Positions 49,499 through 58,020 of a stretch of 64,000 nucleotides of DNA are shown in pieces. The stretch's first letter is position 1. Every line of letters begins with the position of its first letter. The stretch is from Candidatus Gastranaerophilales bacterium (GTDB lineage: Bacteria > Cyanobacteriota > Vampirovibrionia > Gastranaerophilales > Gastranaerophilaceae). Position numbers and translations under genes: made by a program. The stretch is taken from positions 62,001 through 126,000 of the forward strand of contig CAAGHI010000006.1 in NCBI GenBank assembly GCA_900769645.1. The letters are read 5' to 3'. Under the pieces are notes generated by a model, which was given only the letters and a program-made list of their open reading frames with translations, had not been told where the DNA came from and did not search any database.

Positions 49499-50920
49499 TT
49501 AGAAATTAAAATCTCTTCCACCTTTGGCTATTTTTTCTAAATCCTCTGCAACTTTTAGTCTCACGCATTCCGGGCATTCAAGAGTTTTTTGCTCTTTTGC
49601 AATAAGTTTTTCACCTACTGCTTTGGTTTCTTCTGATGCGTAATCCTCCAAGTACTCTTTAAGTGTTAAAATTGCATTTGGGTGACAGAAATTGTGGATT
49701 TGTTTGTCTTTACAGATTTCCATAAATCTGTCGCCTGTTCTACCGTTTCTGTAACAAGCTGTACAGAAACTTGGCAAATATCCAAGCTCCATAAGCCATT
49801 TAATAACTTCATCAAGCGGACGTCTGTCTGAAACGTCAAATTGTGCAGAGTCTTCTTTTTCGGGCATTGGTTGGTAATATCCGCCAACACTTGTTTTGGA
49901 ACCACCTGAAACTTGTGAAACACCAAGCTTCAATAATTTTTTTCTGCATTCAGGAGTTTCTCTTGTCGAAACAATCATGCCTGTGTAAGGGACAGCAATT
50001 CTGATACAAGCAACAATTTTTGCAAATGTGTCATCGTCAATTCCGTTATCAAAAACATCAGGATCAATGTCATCTGCACGTCTAATTCTCGGAACGCTGA
50101 TTGTGTGAGGACCAACGCCAAAAGCTGCTTCCAAGTGTTCTGCGTGCATTAAAACTCCTGCAAACTCATATCTGTAAGACTCTAGACCAAACAATACACC
50201 TAGTCCGACATCATCAATTCCGCCTTCCATTGCTCTGTCCATGGCTTCCGTATGGTATTTGTAATTATGTTTAGGGCCTGTCGGGTGAAGTGTTTCATAG
50301 CTTTCTTTATTATATGTTTCTTGGAACAGAATATATGTACCAATTCCGGCGTCATGCAATTTTTTGTAATTTTCAACTGTTGTTGCTGCAATATTGACAT
50401 TCACACGACGTATTGAACCGTTTTTGTGTTTGATAGAATAAATCGTTTTGATAGAGTCTAAAATGTATTCAATCGGGTTGTTTACCGGATCTTCACCTGT
50501 TTCAAGAGCAAGTCTTTTGTGTCCCATATCTTGAAGCGCCATAACTTCACGAGCAATTTCTTCTTGTGACAATTTTTTGCGAGGAATATGTTTATTCTTT
50601 GCGTGATAAGGGCAATAAACACAACCGTTTACACAATAATTTGACAAATACAAAGGTGCAAACAAAACAATTCTGTTTCCGTAATAATCTTGTTTAATCT
50701 TTTCTGCAAGTTCAAAAATCTCTTGATTTTTATCTTCAAGCTCACAAGCTAAAAGAACTGAGGCTTCTCTATGTGTCAAACCTTTTTCAAGTCTAGCTTT
50801 TTCAAGAATTTTGTCTATTAATTCTATATTATTTTTATTTTCTTCTGCGTATTTTAAAGTATCTAAAATTTCTTCGTGTGAAATAAATTCTTCGGCATTG
50901 TGTGATTTTGGATTATACAT
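49499..50920 (-). CDS. hydG: [FeFe]-hydrogenase maturase HydG
   Basis: A 473-residue radical-SAM enzyme. C96-x3-C100-x2-C103 (YCVNGCVYCPYH) binds the SAM cluster; the C-terminal Cys386 and Cys389 (CTACYRNGRTGDR) bind the second cluster. HydG cleaves tyrosine to give the CO and cyanide ligands of the H-cluster. Implies fermentative H2 metabolism; HydE, HydF and the hydrogenase are not in the window. Ribosome site AGGGAGAG. Convergent with the acetyltransferase genes. Confidence 0.93.
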   Translation of the reverse strand: MYNPKSHNAEEFISHEEILDTLKYAEENKNNIELIDKILEKARLEKGLTHREASVLLACELEDKNQEIFELAEKIKQDYYGNRIVLFAPLYLSNYCVNGCVYCPYHAKNKHIPRKKLSQEEIAREVMALQDMGHKRLALETGEDPVNNPIEYILDSIKTIYSIKHKNGSIRRVNVNIAATTVENYKKLHDAGIGTYILFQETYNKESYETLHPTGPKHNYKYHTEAMDRAMEGGIDDVGLGVLFGLESYRYEFAGVLMHAEHLEAAFGVGPHTISVPRIRRADDIDPDVFDNGIDDDTFAKIVACIRIAVPYTGMIVSTRETPECRKKLLKLGVSQVSGGSKTSVGGYYQPMPEKEDSAQFDVSDRRPLDEVIKWLMELGYLPSFCTACYRNGRTGDRFMEICKDKQIHNFCHPNAILTLKEYLEDYASEETKAVGEKLIAKEQKTLECPECVRLKVAEDLEKIAKGGRDFNF

Positions 50921-50976
50921 AATTTCTCTCCCTAATATCTACATGATAACCCTGACAAAGCCAAAAGTAAAGTTTA

Positions 50977-52029
50977 CTAATTTCTCACGATAAATCCGCC
51001 ACCTATTAAGTGTTTGTCGTTTAAATCATAAATTACGCAAGACTGTCCGTTTGTAACTGAGTTTACCGGTTCAAAGAATTCTATATCTACGAAGTCGTCA
51101 AATACGCTGACATGTGCTTTTTGATGTGGCATGTTGTAGCGAATTTTAACCCATGCGTCAAATTCTCTTTTTTGTATCGGGTAAGACCAGTTCAAATCTA
51201 CTACTTTAAGCGTTTTGCGGTAGTTGTCGTCCTCGCGTCCGAGATATACGATGTTTTTTTGTGCATCAATATCAATTACGTATAAAGGATATGGTGCGGC
51301 AATTCCGATACCTTTGCGTTGTCCGATTGTATAACGATAAGCTCCCTCATGTTCTCCCCATTTTTTGCCGGTCAAAACGTCGATAAAGTCGCCTTTTTTA
51401 ATTCCGAATTTATCAATCAAAAAGCTTTTTGTTGTAACAGGTTTTTGAATAAAACAAATGTCTTGGCTCTCTTTTGAGTCTTTTGGCGGTAAGTTGAAAT
51501 CTTTTGCAATTTGTTTAACCTGAGCTTTTTCATAGTGATAAAGCGGGAAAAGTGTTTTAGAAAGATGTTTTTGATTTAATCTGTATAAAAAGTAGAGTTG
51601 GTCTTTGTGCTCGTCTTTTGCCGGATAAAGCTTGTAAAACCCGTCAATATTTCTGATATCGGCATAATGACCTGTTGCAAAATAGTCCGCATCAAGAATT
51701 TCGGTTGCATAATCAAATAAAATCCCCCATTTTACGTACTGATTGCACATAATGCAAGGGTTTGGAGTTTTCCCCAACTTATAAGAATTAACAAAGTAAT
51801 CAATAACTTTTTCTTGAAATCTGTCAATTGTATTAAAAACAATAAGTTCAATCCCAAGCATATCTGCAACTCGTTTGGCGTTTTGTACGACAGTGTTGGC
51901 AGAAGTTGTATCTGTCATTTTGCCTGTCAAACCTATTACCTTATATCCTTGTTGTTGGAGTAAAAGTGCGGTGACAGAACTGTCAACTCCACCACTCATT
52001 GCAACAACTACTGTTTTTTGTTTTTCCAT
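50977..52029 (-). CDS. mnmA: tRNA 2-thiouridylase MnmA
   Basis: A 350-residue MnmA/TrmU: PP-loop AMSGGVDSSVTALLLQQ at residues 9-25, catalytic Cys in NPCIMCN (about 97-102), DICFIQKPVT with the second Cys, and the beta-barrel C-terminal half. It makes 2-thiouridine at tRNA position 34. ATG 52029 follows TATAAT by six bases with no ribosome site, so translation is probably leaderless. Confidence 0.93.
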   Translation of the reverse strand: MEKQKTVVVAMSGGVDSSVTALLLQQQGYKVIGLTGKMTDTTSANTVVQNAKRVADMLGIELIVFNTIDRFQEKVIDYFVNSYKLGKTPNPCIMCNQYVKWGILFDYATEILDADYFATGHYADIRNIDGFYKLYPAKDEHKDQLYFLYRLNQKHLSKTLFPLYHYEKAQVKQIAKDFNLPPKDSKESQDICFIQKPVTTKSFLIDKFGIKKGDFIDVLTGKKWGEHEGAYRYTIGQRKGIGIAAPYPLYVIDIDAQKNIVYLGREDDNYRKTLKVVDLNWSYPIQKREFDAWVKIRYNMPHQKAHVSVFDDFVDIEFFEPVNSVTNGQSCVIYDLNDKHLIGGGFIVRN

Positions 52030-52064
52030 ATCAAGATTATAAACTAAAAGTTTTTATAGTAAAA
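52030..52064 (-). promoter_or_regulatory. mnmA promoter, leaderless type
   Basis: On the minus strand TTTACT, 16 bases, TATAAT (52036-52041), then cttgat and ATG. The likely mRNA start is at or beside the ATG. Confidence 0.6.
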
Positions 52065-52094
52065 TAAAATTAAAATAAATTTAAGGAGAGAAAC

Positions 52095-53369
52095 ATGGAA
52101 AATATTAAATCAGTAATTCTTGCAGCAGGAAAAGGCACAAGAATGAAGTCAAATACTTCAAAAGTTTTACATCAAATCTTTGGAAAACCTTTGTTGGGGT
52201 ACGTTTTAGATAATGTAAAAAATATAGTAAATGAATCTTTTGTAATTGTCGGACATCACGCAGAAGAAGTTACAGAATTTGTTCAAAAGAATTATGCAAA
52301 TGCAAAAACTGTTCTTCAAAGTCCACAACTTGGTACCGGACATGCTGTTTCTATGGTTTGTCCTTCATTAGAAGATTTTGACGGACAAGTGATTATCCTT
52401 TGTGGAGATACTCCGCTTATTACAGAAAAAACTTTGAAAGAATTTGTTGAATACCACAATTCAATCAATTCTGATTTGACTGTTATGAGTACGATTTTTG
52501 ATAATCCGACTAATTATGGCAGAATTATTCGTGAAAGTGACAATTCTCTAAAATGCATTGTCGAAGAAAAAGACGCAACTCCTGAACAAAAAGCTGTAAA
52601 AGAGGTTAATGCCGGAATTTATTGTTTAAACTGGGCAAAAATCAAACCTGCTTTTTCTCAGTTAACAAGTAATAATGCTCAGGGTGAATACTATTTGACA
52701 GATATTATAGCTTGGGGAAAGAAAAACTCTCTTAACGTAAATGCATATATCTTGGAAAACAGTGATGAAATTTATGGTATAAATTCTCGCATTAACCTCG
52801 CAGAAGCGACGAAACTTATGAACCAAAGAAAATTGCATAACTTAATGGTTGAAGGCGTTACAATTGTTGATCCGGCATCTACTTGGATTTCTGATGATAC
52901 TGAAATCGGCGCTGATACAATTATTTATCCGTCAACTTATATTGAAGGCAAAAATAAAATCGGTAAAAACTGCAAAATAGGTCCTTGTGCTCATTTAAGA
53001 GGTGATGTTGAAATAGATGACAATTGCAAAATCGGAAACTTTGTAGAAGTTAAAAAAGCAAAAATCGGTCATAACACAAACGCAGGACATTTGAGTTACA
53101 TTGGAGATGCCGAATTCGGTTCTCATATTAATATTGGTGCCGGAACAATTACGGCAAACTATGATCCGATTAGCAAAAAGAAAAGTAAAACGGTTCTCAA
53201 AGACAATGTCAAAATCGGCTCAAATACAGTTCTTGTGGCTCCGGTTGAAATCGGCGAAGGAACAAACGTAGGAGCAGGAAGTGTTATTACCAAAAACCTT
53301 GGCGAATGGTTACTTGCCGTAACAAGAGCTCCTTTGAGAACAATTGAGGGCTGGGTTAAAAGAAAATAG
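52095..53369 (+). CDS. glmU: Bifunctional GlmU
   Basis: A 424-residue enzyme. N-terminal uridyltransferase with SVILAAGKGTRMKSNTSK and QLGTGHAV; C-terminal left-handed beta-helix acetyltransferase with hexapeptide repeats, GNFVEVKKAKIG, GHLSYIGDAEFG and GAGTITANYD. It makes UDP-GlcNAc for peptidoglycan. Slightly shorter than the usual 450-460. Ribosome site AAGGAGAG. Confidence 0.93.
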   Translation: MENIKSVILAAGKGTRMKSNTSKVLHQIFGKPLLGYVLDNVKNIVNESFVIVGHHAEEVTEFVQKNYANAKTVLQSPQLGTGHAVSMVCPSLEDFDGQVIILCGDTPLITEKTLKEFVEYHNSINSDLTVMSTIFDNPTNYGRIIRESDNSLKCIVEEKDATPEQKAVKEVNAGIYCLNWAKIKPAFSQLTSNNAQGEYYLTDIIAWGKKNSLNVNAYILENSDEIYGINSRINLAEATKLMNQRKLHNLMVEGVTIVDPASTWISDDTEIGADTIIYPSTYIEGKNKIGKNCKIGPCAHLRGDVEIDDNCKIGNFVEVKKAKIGHNTNAGHLSYIGDAEFGSHINIGAGTITANYDPISKKKSKTVLKDNVKIGSNTVLVAPVEIGEGTNVGAGSVITKNLGEWLLAVTRAPLRTIEGWVKRK

Positions 53370-53393
53370 AGAAATAAATAATTATATACAGTG

Positions 53394-53418
53394 AAAAGGG
53401 CGTTAATTCGCCCTTTTT
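53394..53418 (+). terminator. glmU terminator
   Basis: AAAAGGGCG and CGCCCTTTTT pair around TTAATT, with a T-run. Confidence 0.85.
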
Positions 53419-53552
53419 TGTTTTAAGGTTAAGAAATGTTAAGTTTGAAGCTTTAAAAAGGCAATTTTTAAATCGAAATATATTTTATATATACATAAGA
53501 CTTAAATATTAATGAGTCTTTATTACGGGGATTAAAATTAAGGGGATTTAAG

Positions 53553-54224
53553 ATGAGAATTGAAATGACTACTGCTGCTGCTACACATGCGCAAACAACA
53601 GGGACTGCCGGAACTATGAAAACAGATAAAGGATTGGTTTTTGATAGTGAAAAAATTGCTAAAAAACGTGAAGAACGCTTAAAAAATGTTCCTCAAAAAG
53701 TTCGAGATGAATACGAAATATGTCGTGGATTTATCAAAGACGTACAAGCAAGATATAGTAATGATTGGGACTGTAAAACAATTGTTGGATATAATAACTT
53801 TGGCGATCCTATGATTGGTTTTTCAATAGACAAAATGAAACAAAAAATGTCAAACTTCGAAAGGAAATATTATAACGACTGCATAAATAAGGTCAAAGAG
53901 TTGATTCAAAAATATCCAGAGTTGCTTTCTGAGTATGAGGGGTTTAATCCTGAAAAAGGTGAATTTTATTTAAAATGGGGAAATGTAGGTAAGGTTTACG
54001 ATGAAGCTCAAGAACCACAAGAAACACAAGAAACACAAGAAACAGCACAAGAAACTCCTGACAAAAAAGGAATTAGCAAAGTTGATAAAGCCATAGTAAG
54101 ATGTGTTGGTGGAGTCGCTGGTTGGGCAGCAACCTCAGGTACTCCGGATAATGACGAAGGCGGAAGCAAAATTGTAAAAGGTATTGCTAAAGGTGCATTA
54201 GGAATAATCGGATTTTTTATTTAA
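53553..54224 (+). CDS. Hypothetical protein with QET repeats
   Basis: A 223-residue protein, ribosome site AAGGGG. A helical charged region (about 30-145) is followed by a small repeat (QETQETQETAQET) and a C-terminal Gly/Ala segment with GGVAGWAATSG and GIAKGALGIIGFFI, perhaps membrane-associated. A Thr/Ala-rich N-terminus. No family recognised; composition suggests a lineage-specific protein. Confidence 0.55.
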   Translation: MRIEMTTAAATHAQTTGTAGTMKTDKGLVFDSEKIAKKREERLKNVPQKVRDEYEICRGFIKDVQARYSNDWDCKTIVGYNNFGDPMIGFSIDKMKQKMSNFERKYYNDCINKVKELIQKYPELLSEYEGFNPEKGEFYLKWGNVGKVYDEAQEPQETQETQETAQETPDKKGISKVDKAIVRCVGGVAGWAATSGTPDNDEGGSKIVKGIAKGALGIIGFFI

Positions 54225-54240
54225 GATTATGGATAATATT

Positions 54241-54270
54241 AAAAAAGCTCTGGGAAATCAGAGCTTTTTT
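54241..54270. terminator. Bidirectional terminator between the unknown gene and SRP RNA
   Basis: AAAAAAGCTCTG and CAGAGCTTTTTT pair around GGAAAT, so it can end the plus-strand gene and the minus-strand SRP RNA. Confidence 0.85.
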
Positions 54271-54290
54271 AATGTATAAATGTTTATAAA

Positions 54291-54549
54291 AACCGCACCA
54301 CTGTCTATCGAATTAGAAAAATAAAATTTCAAAATACATTACCTCTTTTTAAAAGAATGATACCCGTAAAGATTGCCTTAGTGCTGCTGTGTTTCCACCC
54401 TGACACGATTCGGCAGATTACGCCACCATAAATCTAAACGTCAACGATAACATATTTATCAAAGATATTTTCCGAACCCTCACAACAGGCTCTGCACCTC
54501 GCATAAACTTCGAGTCAAGAGATTGCAATTCCCCGTGGAGTGCGGCAAG
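54291..54549 (-). ncRNA. ffs: Large SRP RNA with Alu-like domain
   Basis: The minus strand holds the SRP S-domain core GTGTCAGG-GTGGAAAC-ACAGCAGCACTAAGG: symmetric-loop sides CAGG and AGCAGC around a GGAA tetraloop. Upstream is TGTTGACGTTT-like TCGTTGACGTTT, as in the B. subtilis large SRP RNA. The ends pair (CCGCAC with GTGCGG), giving about 259 nt, far above the 4.5S type. It is the RNA of the signal recognition particle with Ffh for membrane protein targeting. Confidence 0.9.
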
Positions 54550-54553
54550 AATA

Positions 54554-54582
54554 TTTATACCATAAATCTCCTTAATAAGCAA
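54554..54582 (-). promoter_or_regulatory. SRP RNA promoter
   Basis: On the minus strand TTGCTT (54577-54582), 17 bases, TATAAA (54554-54559), about six bases before the RNA 5' end. Confidence 0.75.
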
Positions 54583-54663
54583 ATTGTTTCTATTTTATAG
54601 TCAATCGGTTAATGCAAAAATTTATTCTCCGGCGTTAATAATAAAAAGAAAGGAGATATTTTT

Positions 54664-55059
54664 ATGAATAGATTAGATTTTTACAAATGCGAAATTTGTG
54701 GAAACCTTGTTCAAACATTTGTCGTTGGCGGTGGCGAACTTGTTTGTTGTGGACAGCCTATGACAAAATTAGAGCCAAATTCAAAAGAAGATGCAATGCT
54801 TGAAAAACATATTCCGATTTTTATAAAAACAGAAGATGGCAAAGACGAGGTTCGAGTTGGAGAAATTCTGCACCCAATGACGCCCGAGCATTATATTATG
54901 TTTATAGAAACTATCTCCAAAGATCAAAAAGATGTACAGATTAAATTTTTACAACCCGATGATGAGCCAAAAATGATTTTGCATAACAAATCGAATGATA
55001 TGTGTGCACTTGAATTTTGTAATATTCACGGATTGTGGGAGGGTAAAAGTAGTGATTAA
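54664..55059 (+). CDS. dfx: Desulfoferrodoxin (superoxide reductase)
   Basis: A 131-residue protein: N-terminal desulforedoxin-like Cys cluster (FYKCEICGNLV...VCCGQPM) for an FeCys4 centre, then the superoxide-reductase domain with EKHIPIF, GEILHPMTPEHYI (His ligands) and CALEFCNIHGLWE (Cys and His ligands). It reduces superoxide to peroxide in anaerobes. Ribosome site AAAGGAG. Overlaps the ferritin gene by eight bases, an oxidative-stress/iron operon. Confidence 0.9.
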   Translation: MNRLDFYKCEICGNLVQTFVVGGGELVCCGQPMTKLEPNSKEDAMLEKHIPIFIKTEDGKDEVRVGEILHPMTPEHYIMFIETISKDQKDVQIKFLQPDDEPKMILHNKSNDMCALEFCNIHGLWEGKSSD

Positions 55060-55561
55060 AGAAAAGGTTCAAAATGTTCTTAACGCACAAATTAACAAGG
55101 AATTTTATTCGGCTTATTTGTATCTTGCTATGTCTGCTTATTTTGACGAAGTTGGTTTGTTTGGTTTTTCTAACTGGACTAAGGTTCAGGCACGAGAAGA
55201 AATGGATCACGGAATGATAATTTTCAACTACATAATAGAACGTGATGGTACGGTCGAATTGTCGCATATTGAATCCCCTGAAAGAGATTTTTCGTCAACT
55301 CTACAAGTTTTTGAAAGAATTCTTGAACACGAAAAATTTGTGACAGAAAGCATAAATTGCGTTGCCTCAATGAGCGAGGACGAGTGTGATTTGGCGACAA
55401 GACATTTTATAAATTGGTATATCTCCGAACAAGTAGAAGAAGAAGCTAACGCACGAGATGTGATAGATAAATTGAATTTGTTTGGTGATGACAAAACGGC
55501 TCTTTATCTTTTGGACAAAGAACTCGGTGAGAGAAAATATAAAGAGCATTTTTACAACTAA
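55052..55561 (+). CDS. ftnA: Ferritin
   Basis: A 169-residue ferritin. GTG 55052 is used because GGGAGGG lies about nine bases upstream and the product then starts at the ferritin N-terminus (IKEKVQNVLNAQINKEFYSA). Ferroxidase residues are seen in EFYSAYLYLAM, REEMDHGM and SEQVEEEANARD. It stores iron as ferric oxide. Coupled to desulfoferrodoxin. Confidence 0.9.
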   Translation: MIKEKVQNVLNAQINKEFYSAYLYLAMSAYFDEVGLFGFSNWTKVQAREEMDHGMIIFNYIIERDGTVELSHIESPERDFSSTLQVFERILEHEKFVTESINCVASMSEDECDLATRHFINWYISEQVEEEANARDVIDKLNLFGDDKTALYLLDKELGERKYKEHFYN

Positions 55562-55565
55562 GCGA

Positions 55566-55684
55566 GAAGTGAAAAGTGAATTGTGAAAAGACCATTTCGT
55601 TCTCTTGTGCTATAATAATAAATTTATATTATATTATGTGAAATCATGATTTAGACTTTTCACTTTTCACGTTTCACTTTTCAC
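55566..55684. repeat. Inverted GTGAAAAGTGA repeat region
   Basis: AAGTGAAAAGTGAATTGTGA on the left and a TTTTCACTTTTCACG then TTTCACTTTTCACC block on the right are related inverted repeats around an AT-rich centre with TGTGCTATAAT. The form resembles a small repetitive element. It separates ferritin and the kinase operon. Confidence 0.5.
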
Positions 55685-55716
55685 CGATTGATAAATATTG
55701 CAATTTTGTAACCTAT

Positions 55717-55745
55717 TTGTCCAAATTGCCAAAATAGCTTATGAT
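55717..55745 (+). promoter_or_regulatory. Kinase operon promoter, leaderless type
   Basis: TTGTCC (55717-55722), 17 bases, TATGAT (55740-55745), then attagt and ATG 55752. No ribosome site, and the gap equals the six bases seen at the phage leaderless starts. Confidence 0.65.
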
Positions 55746-55751
55746 ATTAGT

Positions 55752-57353
55752 ATGAAAAATAGTAAAATTATAGCGGTAGATGATGAAAAAATGGTTACTT
55801 CGGCTTTTAAAGCTCTTTTTAAAGTCGAAGGTTATACCGATGTGCATTTATTTAATACCCCAAAAGATGCGATTGAATATTTAAAAGATAATAAACCTGA
55901 TTTGATAATCTCTGACTTTATCATGCCGGAGATGAACGGTTTGGAGTTCCTTACAGAGGCTAAAAAACTTTATCCGGAAGTTAGTATGATTTTGTTGACT
56001 GGTTATGCGGATAAAGAAAATGCGATTAAGGCAATCAATGAAATCGGTTTGTATAAATATATTGAAAAGCCTTGGGACAATGACGACTTGATGATGAATA
56101 TCAAAAATGGTATTGAAAGAAGTCATTTGTTAGAGAACTTGCGTAACAAGATTGTAGAACTTGAAGTTGCAAAAAAGCAATTACAAGATTATTCTCAAAA
56201 CCTTGAAAAAATTGTAGCAGAACGTACAGCTGACTTGTCTGAGGCGAATAAAAAATTATCAGGAATAATTAATTACTGCGCTGACGGTATTATTATTGTT
56301 GATGGTGAAGGCAGAATTTTGCAAGTAAATCCGGCATGTGAGAATATGGTTGGACTTTCAGAATCTGCACTTTGCAAAAAGAAAATTCAAGAGATTGCTT
56401 ATTCAAATTTGAAAGAATTGAATTCTTCAAAAGATAATAAATCCGGCGAAATTTTCGGTTTAAGCGATGAAAATTCTGAGATTTTGTTGCGTGACTACTT
56501 TGTTGTAAACACTTTGAGTGGAATTCATACCCCTGTCGAGATTAGTTTTGCAAAAATCTCATCAGATGAGGATAAAGCAGACAAGTTCGTAGGAGTTATT
56601 CGAGATGTAAGTGTTCAAAAAGAAACTGAAAAACTTAGAGATGACTTTATTGCAACACTTACACATGATATGAGAACCCCTCTTCTTGCGGCTATCCAGA
56701 CTTTGAAGTTCTTCTTGGAAGGTGCAATTGGTGAACTTGATGAAAAACAAAAGGTTTTGTTGTCAACTATGCTCCAAAGCAACGAGGACTTGTTAGGGCT
56801 TGTTAATGCACTTTTGGAAGTCTATAGGTTTGAAAGTGGAAAGTTGACTCTTTGTAAGACGAATTTCTCTGTGAAAGACCTTGTAGAACAGTGTTTTGCA
56901 GAATTAAAACCGCTTGCAGAAAAGAAAAATATTGATTTTTCTGTTGCTTATGAGCTAAATGATGGAAGCGATATTGTTGCAGATAGAGCTGAAATCAAGC
57001 GTGTTATTACAAATCTTTGTGGAAATGCCTTGAATTACACAAATAAAGGTGGAACTGTCAAAGTATTGGCAAAAGTTCAAAGCGGCGATTTTATTTTCTC
57101 TGTAACAGATAACGGAAATGGAATTCCGCAGAATGATATTCCTAATTTGTTCAAAAGATTTTCTCAAGGTACAGCGAGAAAACGTTCTACAGGTACCGGC
57201 TTGGGCTTGTATTTGTCAAGACAAATTATTGAAGCTCATGATGGAAAAATTTGGGTTGACAGTAAAGTTGACAAAGGCAGTGAATTTTCATTCCTGCTTA
57301 CAGATGTTGTAACAAACGAAAAAGATAAAGAAAGACAGGTTTCAAATGGCTAA
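55752..57353 (+). CDS. REC-PAS sensor histidine kinase
   Basis: A 533-residue protein: receiver domain (residues 1-125, KIIAVDDEKMV, LIISDFIMPEMNG with phospho-Asp), coiled coil (about 135-170), PAS (about 175-295), HisKA with phospho-His in TLTHDMRTPLLAA (about 305-370), and HATPase (NLCGNALNYT, DNGNGIP, GTGLGLYLS). It is likely a cytoplasmic relay kinase. It starts without a ribosome site. It overlaps the response-regulator gene by eight bases. Confidence 0.88.
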   Translation: MKNSKIIAVDDEKMVTSAFKALFKVEGYTDVHLFNTPKDAIEYLKDNKPDLIISDFIMPEMNGLEFLTEAKKLYPEVSMILLTGYADKENAIKAINEIGLYKYIEKPWDNDDLMMNIKNGIERSHLLENLRNKIVELEVAKKQLQDYSQNLEKIVAERTADLSEANKKLSGIINYCADGIIIVDGEGRILQVNPACENMVGLSESALCKKKIQEIAYSNLKELNSSKDNKSGEIFGLSDENSEILLRDYFVVNTLSGIHTPVEISFAKISSDEDKADKFVGVIRDVSVQKETEKLRDDFIATLTHDMRTPLLAAIQTLKFFLEGAIGELDEKQKVLLSTMLQSNEDLLGLVNALLEVYRFESGKLTLCKTNFSVKDLVEQCFAELKPLAEKKNIDFSVAYELNDGSDIVADRAEIKRVITNLCGNALNYTNKGGTVKVLAKVQSGDFIFSVTDNGNGIPQNDIPNLFKRFSQGTARKRSTGTGLGLYLSRQIIEAHDGKIWVDSKVDKGSEFSFLLTDVVTNEKDKERQVSNG

Positions 57354-58020
57354 AAACGTCAGAGTTCTAATCGTAGAAGATCATGATATGGCGAGAATGG
57401 GTTTATCAGTTGTTTTGGGTAACAACGAAAAGATTGAAGTTGCCGGCATGGCGGCTGACGGTCAAGAAGGTGTTGATAAAGCCTTAGAACTAATTCCTGA
57501 CGTTGTAATTATGGATATTGGTTTGCCGACTATTGACGGAATTGAGGCGACAAAGAGAATTAAATCTCAAAATTCTAAAATCAGAGTTTTGATGTACACT
57601 TCTCGCGAAGATGAAGATGATATTTTTGATTCCTTCCAAGCAGGAGCTGATGGTTATATTACCAAAGGAGCAACATCAGAACAAACTGTTTCTGCTGTCC
57701 TTGCGGTAGCAGAAGGTGCAAGTTGGCTTGACCCTGCTATTGCAAAAGTTGTGTTGACAAATATTAGAAGAAGCAGTGCATCGTCTGAAAAGCGTGGTGA
57801 AATCAATTATAAACTTGGTAAAAATTTGTATGGCTTAACTGAACGTGAGATGGAAGTTTTGGCACTAATTGTCGATGGTTTGACAAACCCTCAGATTGCG
57901 GAAAAACTGGTTATCACAATTTCAACAACCAAAACTCACGTCCATAGTATTTTGCAAAAATTGTATGTAAACACTCGCTCTAAAGCTATTTCTATGGCTA
58001 TGAAAGAAGGTTTGGTCTAA
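57346..58020 (+). CDS. NarL/FixJ-type response regulator
   Basis: A 224-residue protein: receiver (VRVLIVEDHDMARMG, VVIMDIGLPTIDG with phospho-Asp, MYTSREDEDD, GYITKGATSE) and C-terminal LuxR-type HTH (LTEREMEVLALIVDGLTNPQIA, TTKTHVHSILQKLYV). It should be the output partner of the upstream kinase. One-base overlap (TAATG) with the next gene. Confidence 0.9.
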   Translation: MAKNVRVLIVEDHDMARMGLSVVLGNNEKIEVAGMAADGQEGVDKALELIPDVVIMDIGLPTIDGIEATKRIKSQNSKIRVLMYTSREDEDDIFDSFQAGADGYITKGATSEQTVSAVLAVAEGASWLDPAIAKVVLTNIRRSSASSEKRGEINYKLGKNLYGLTEREMEVLALIVDGLTNPQIAEKLVITISTTKTHVHSILQKLYVNTRSKAISMAMKEGLV

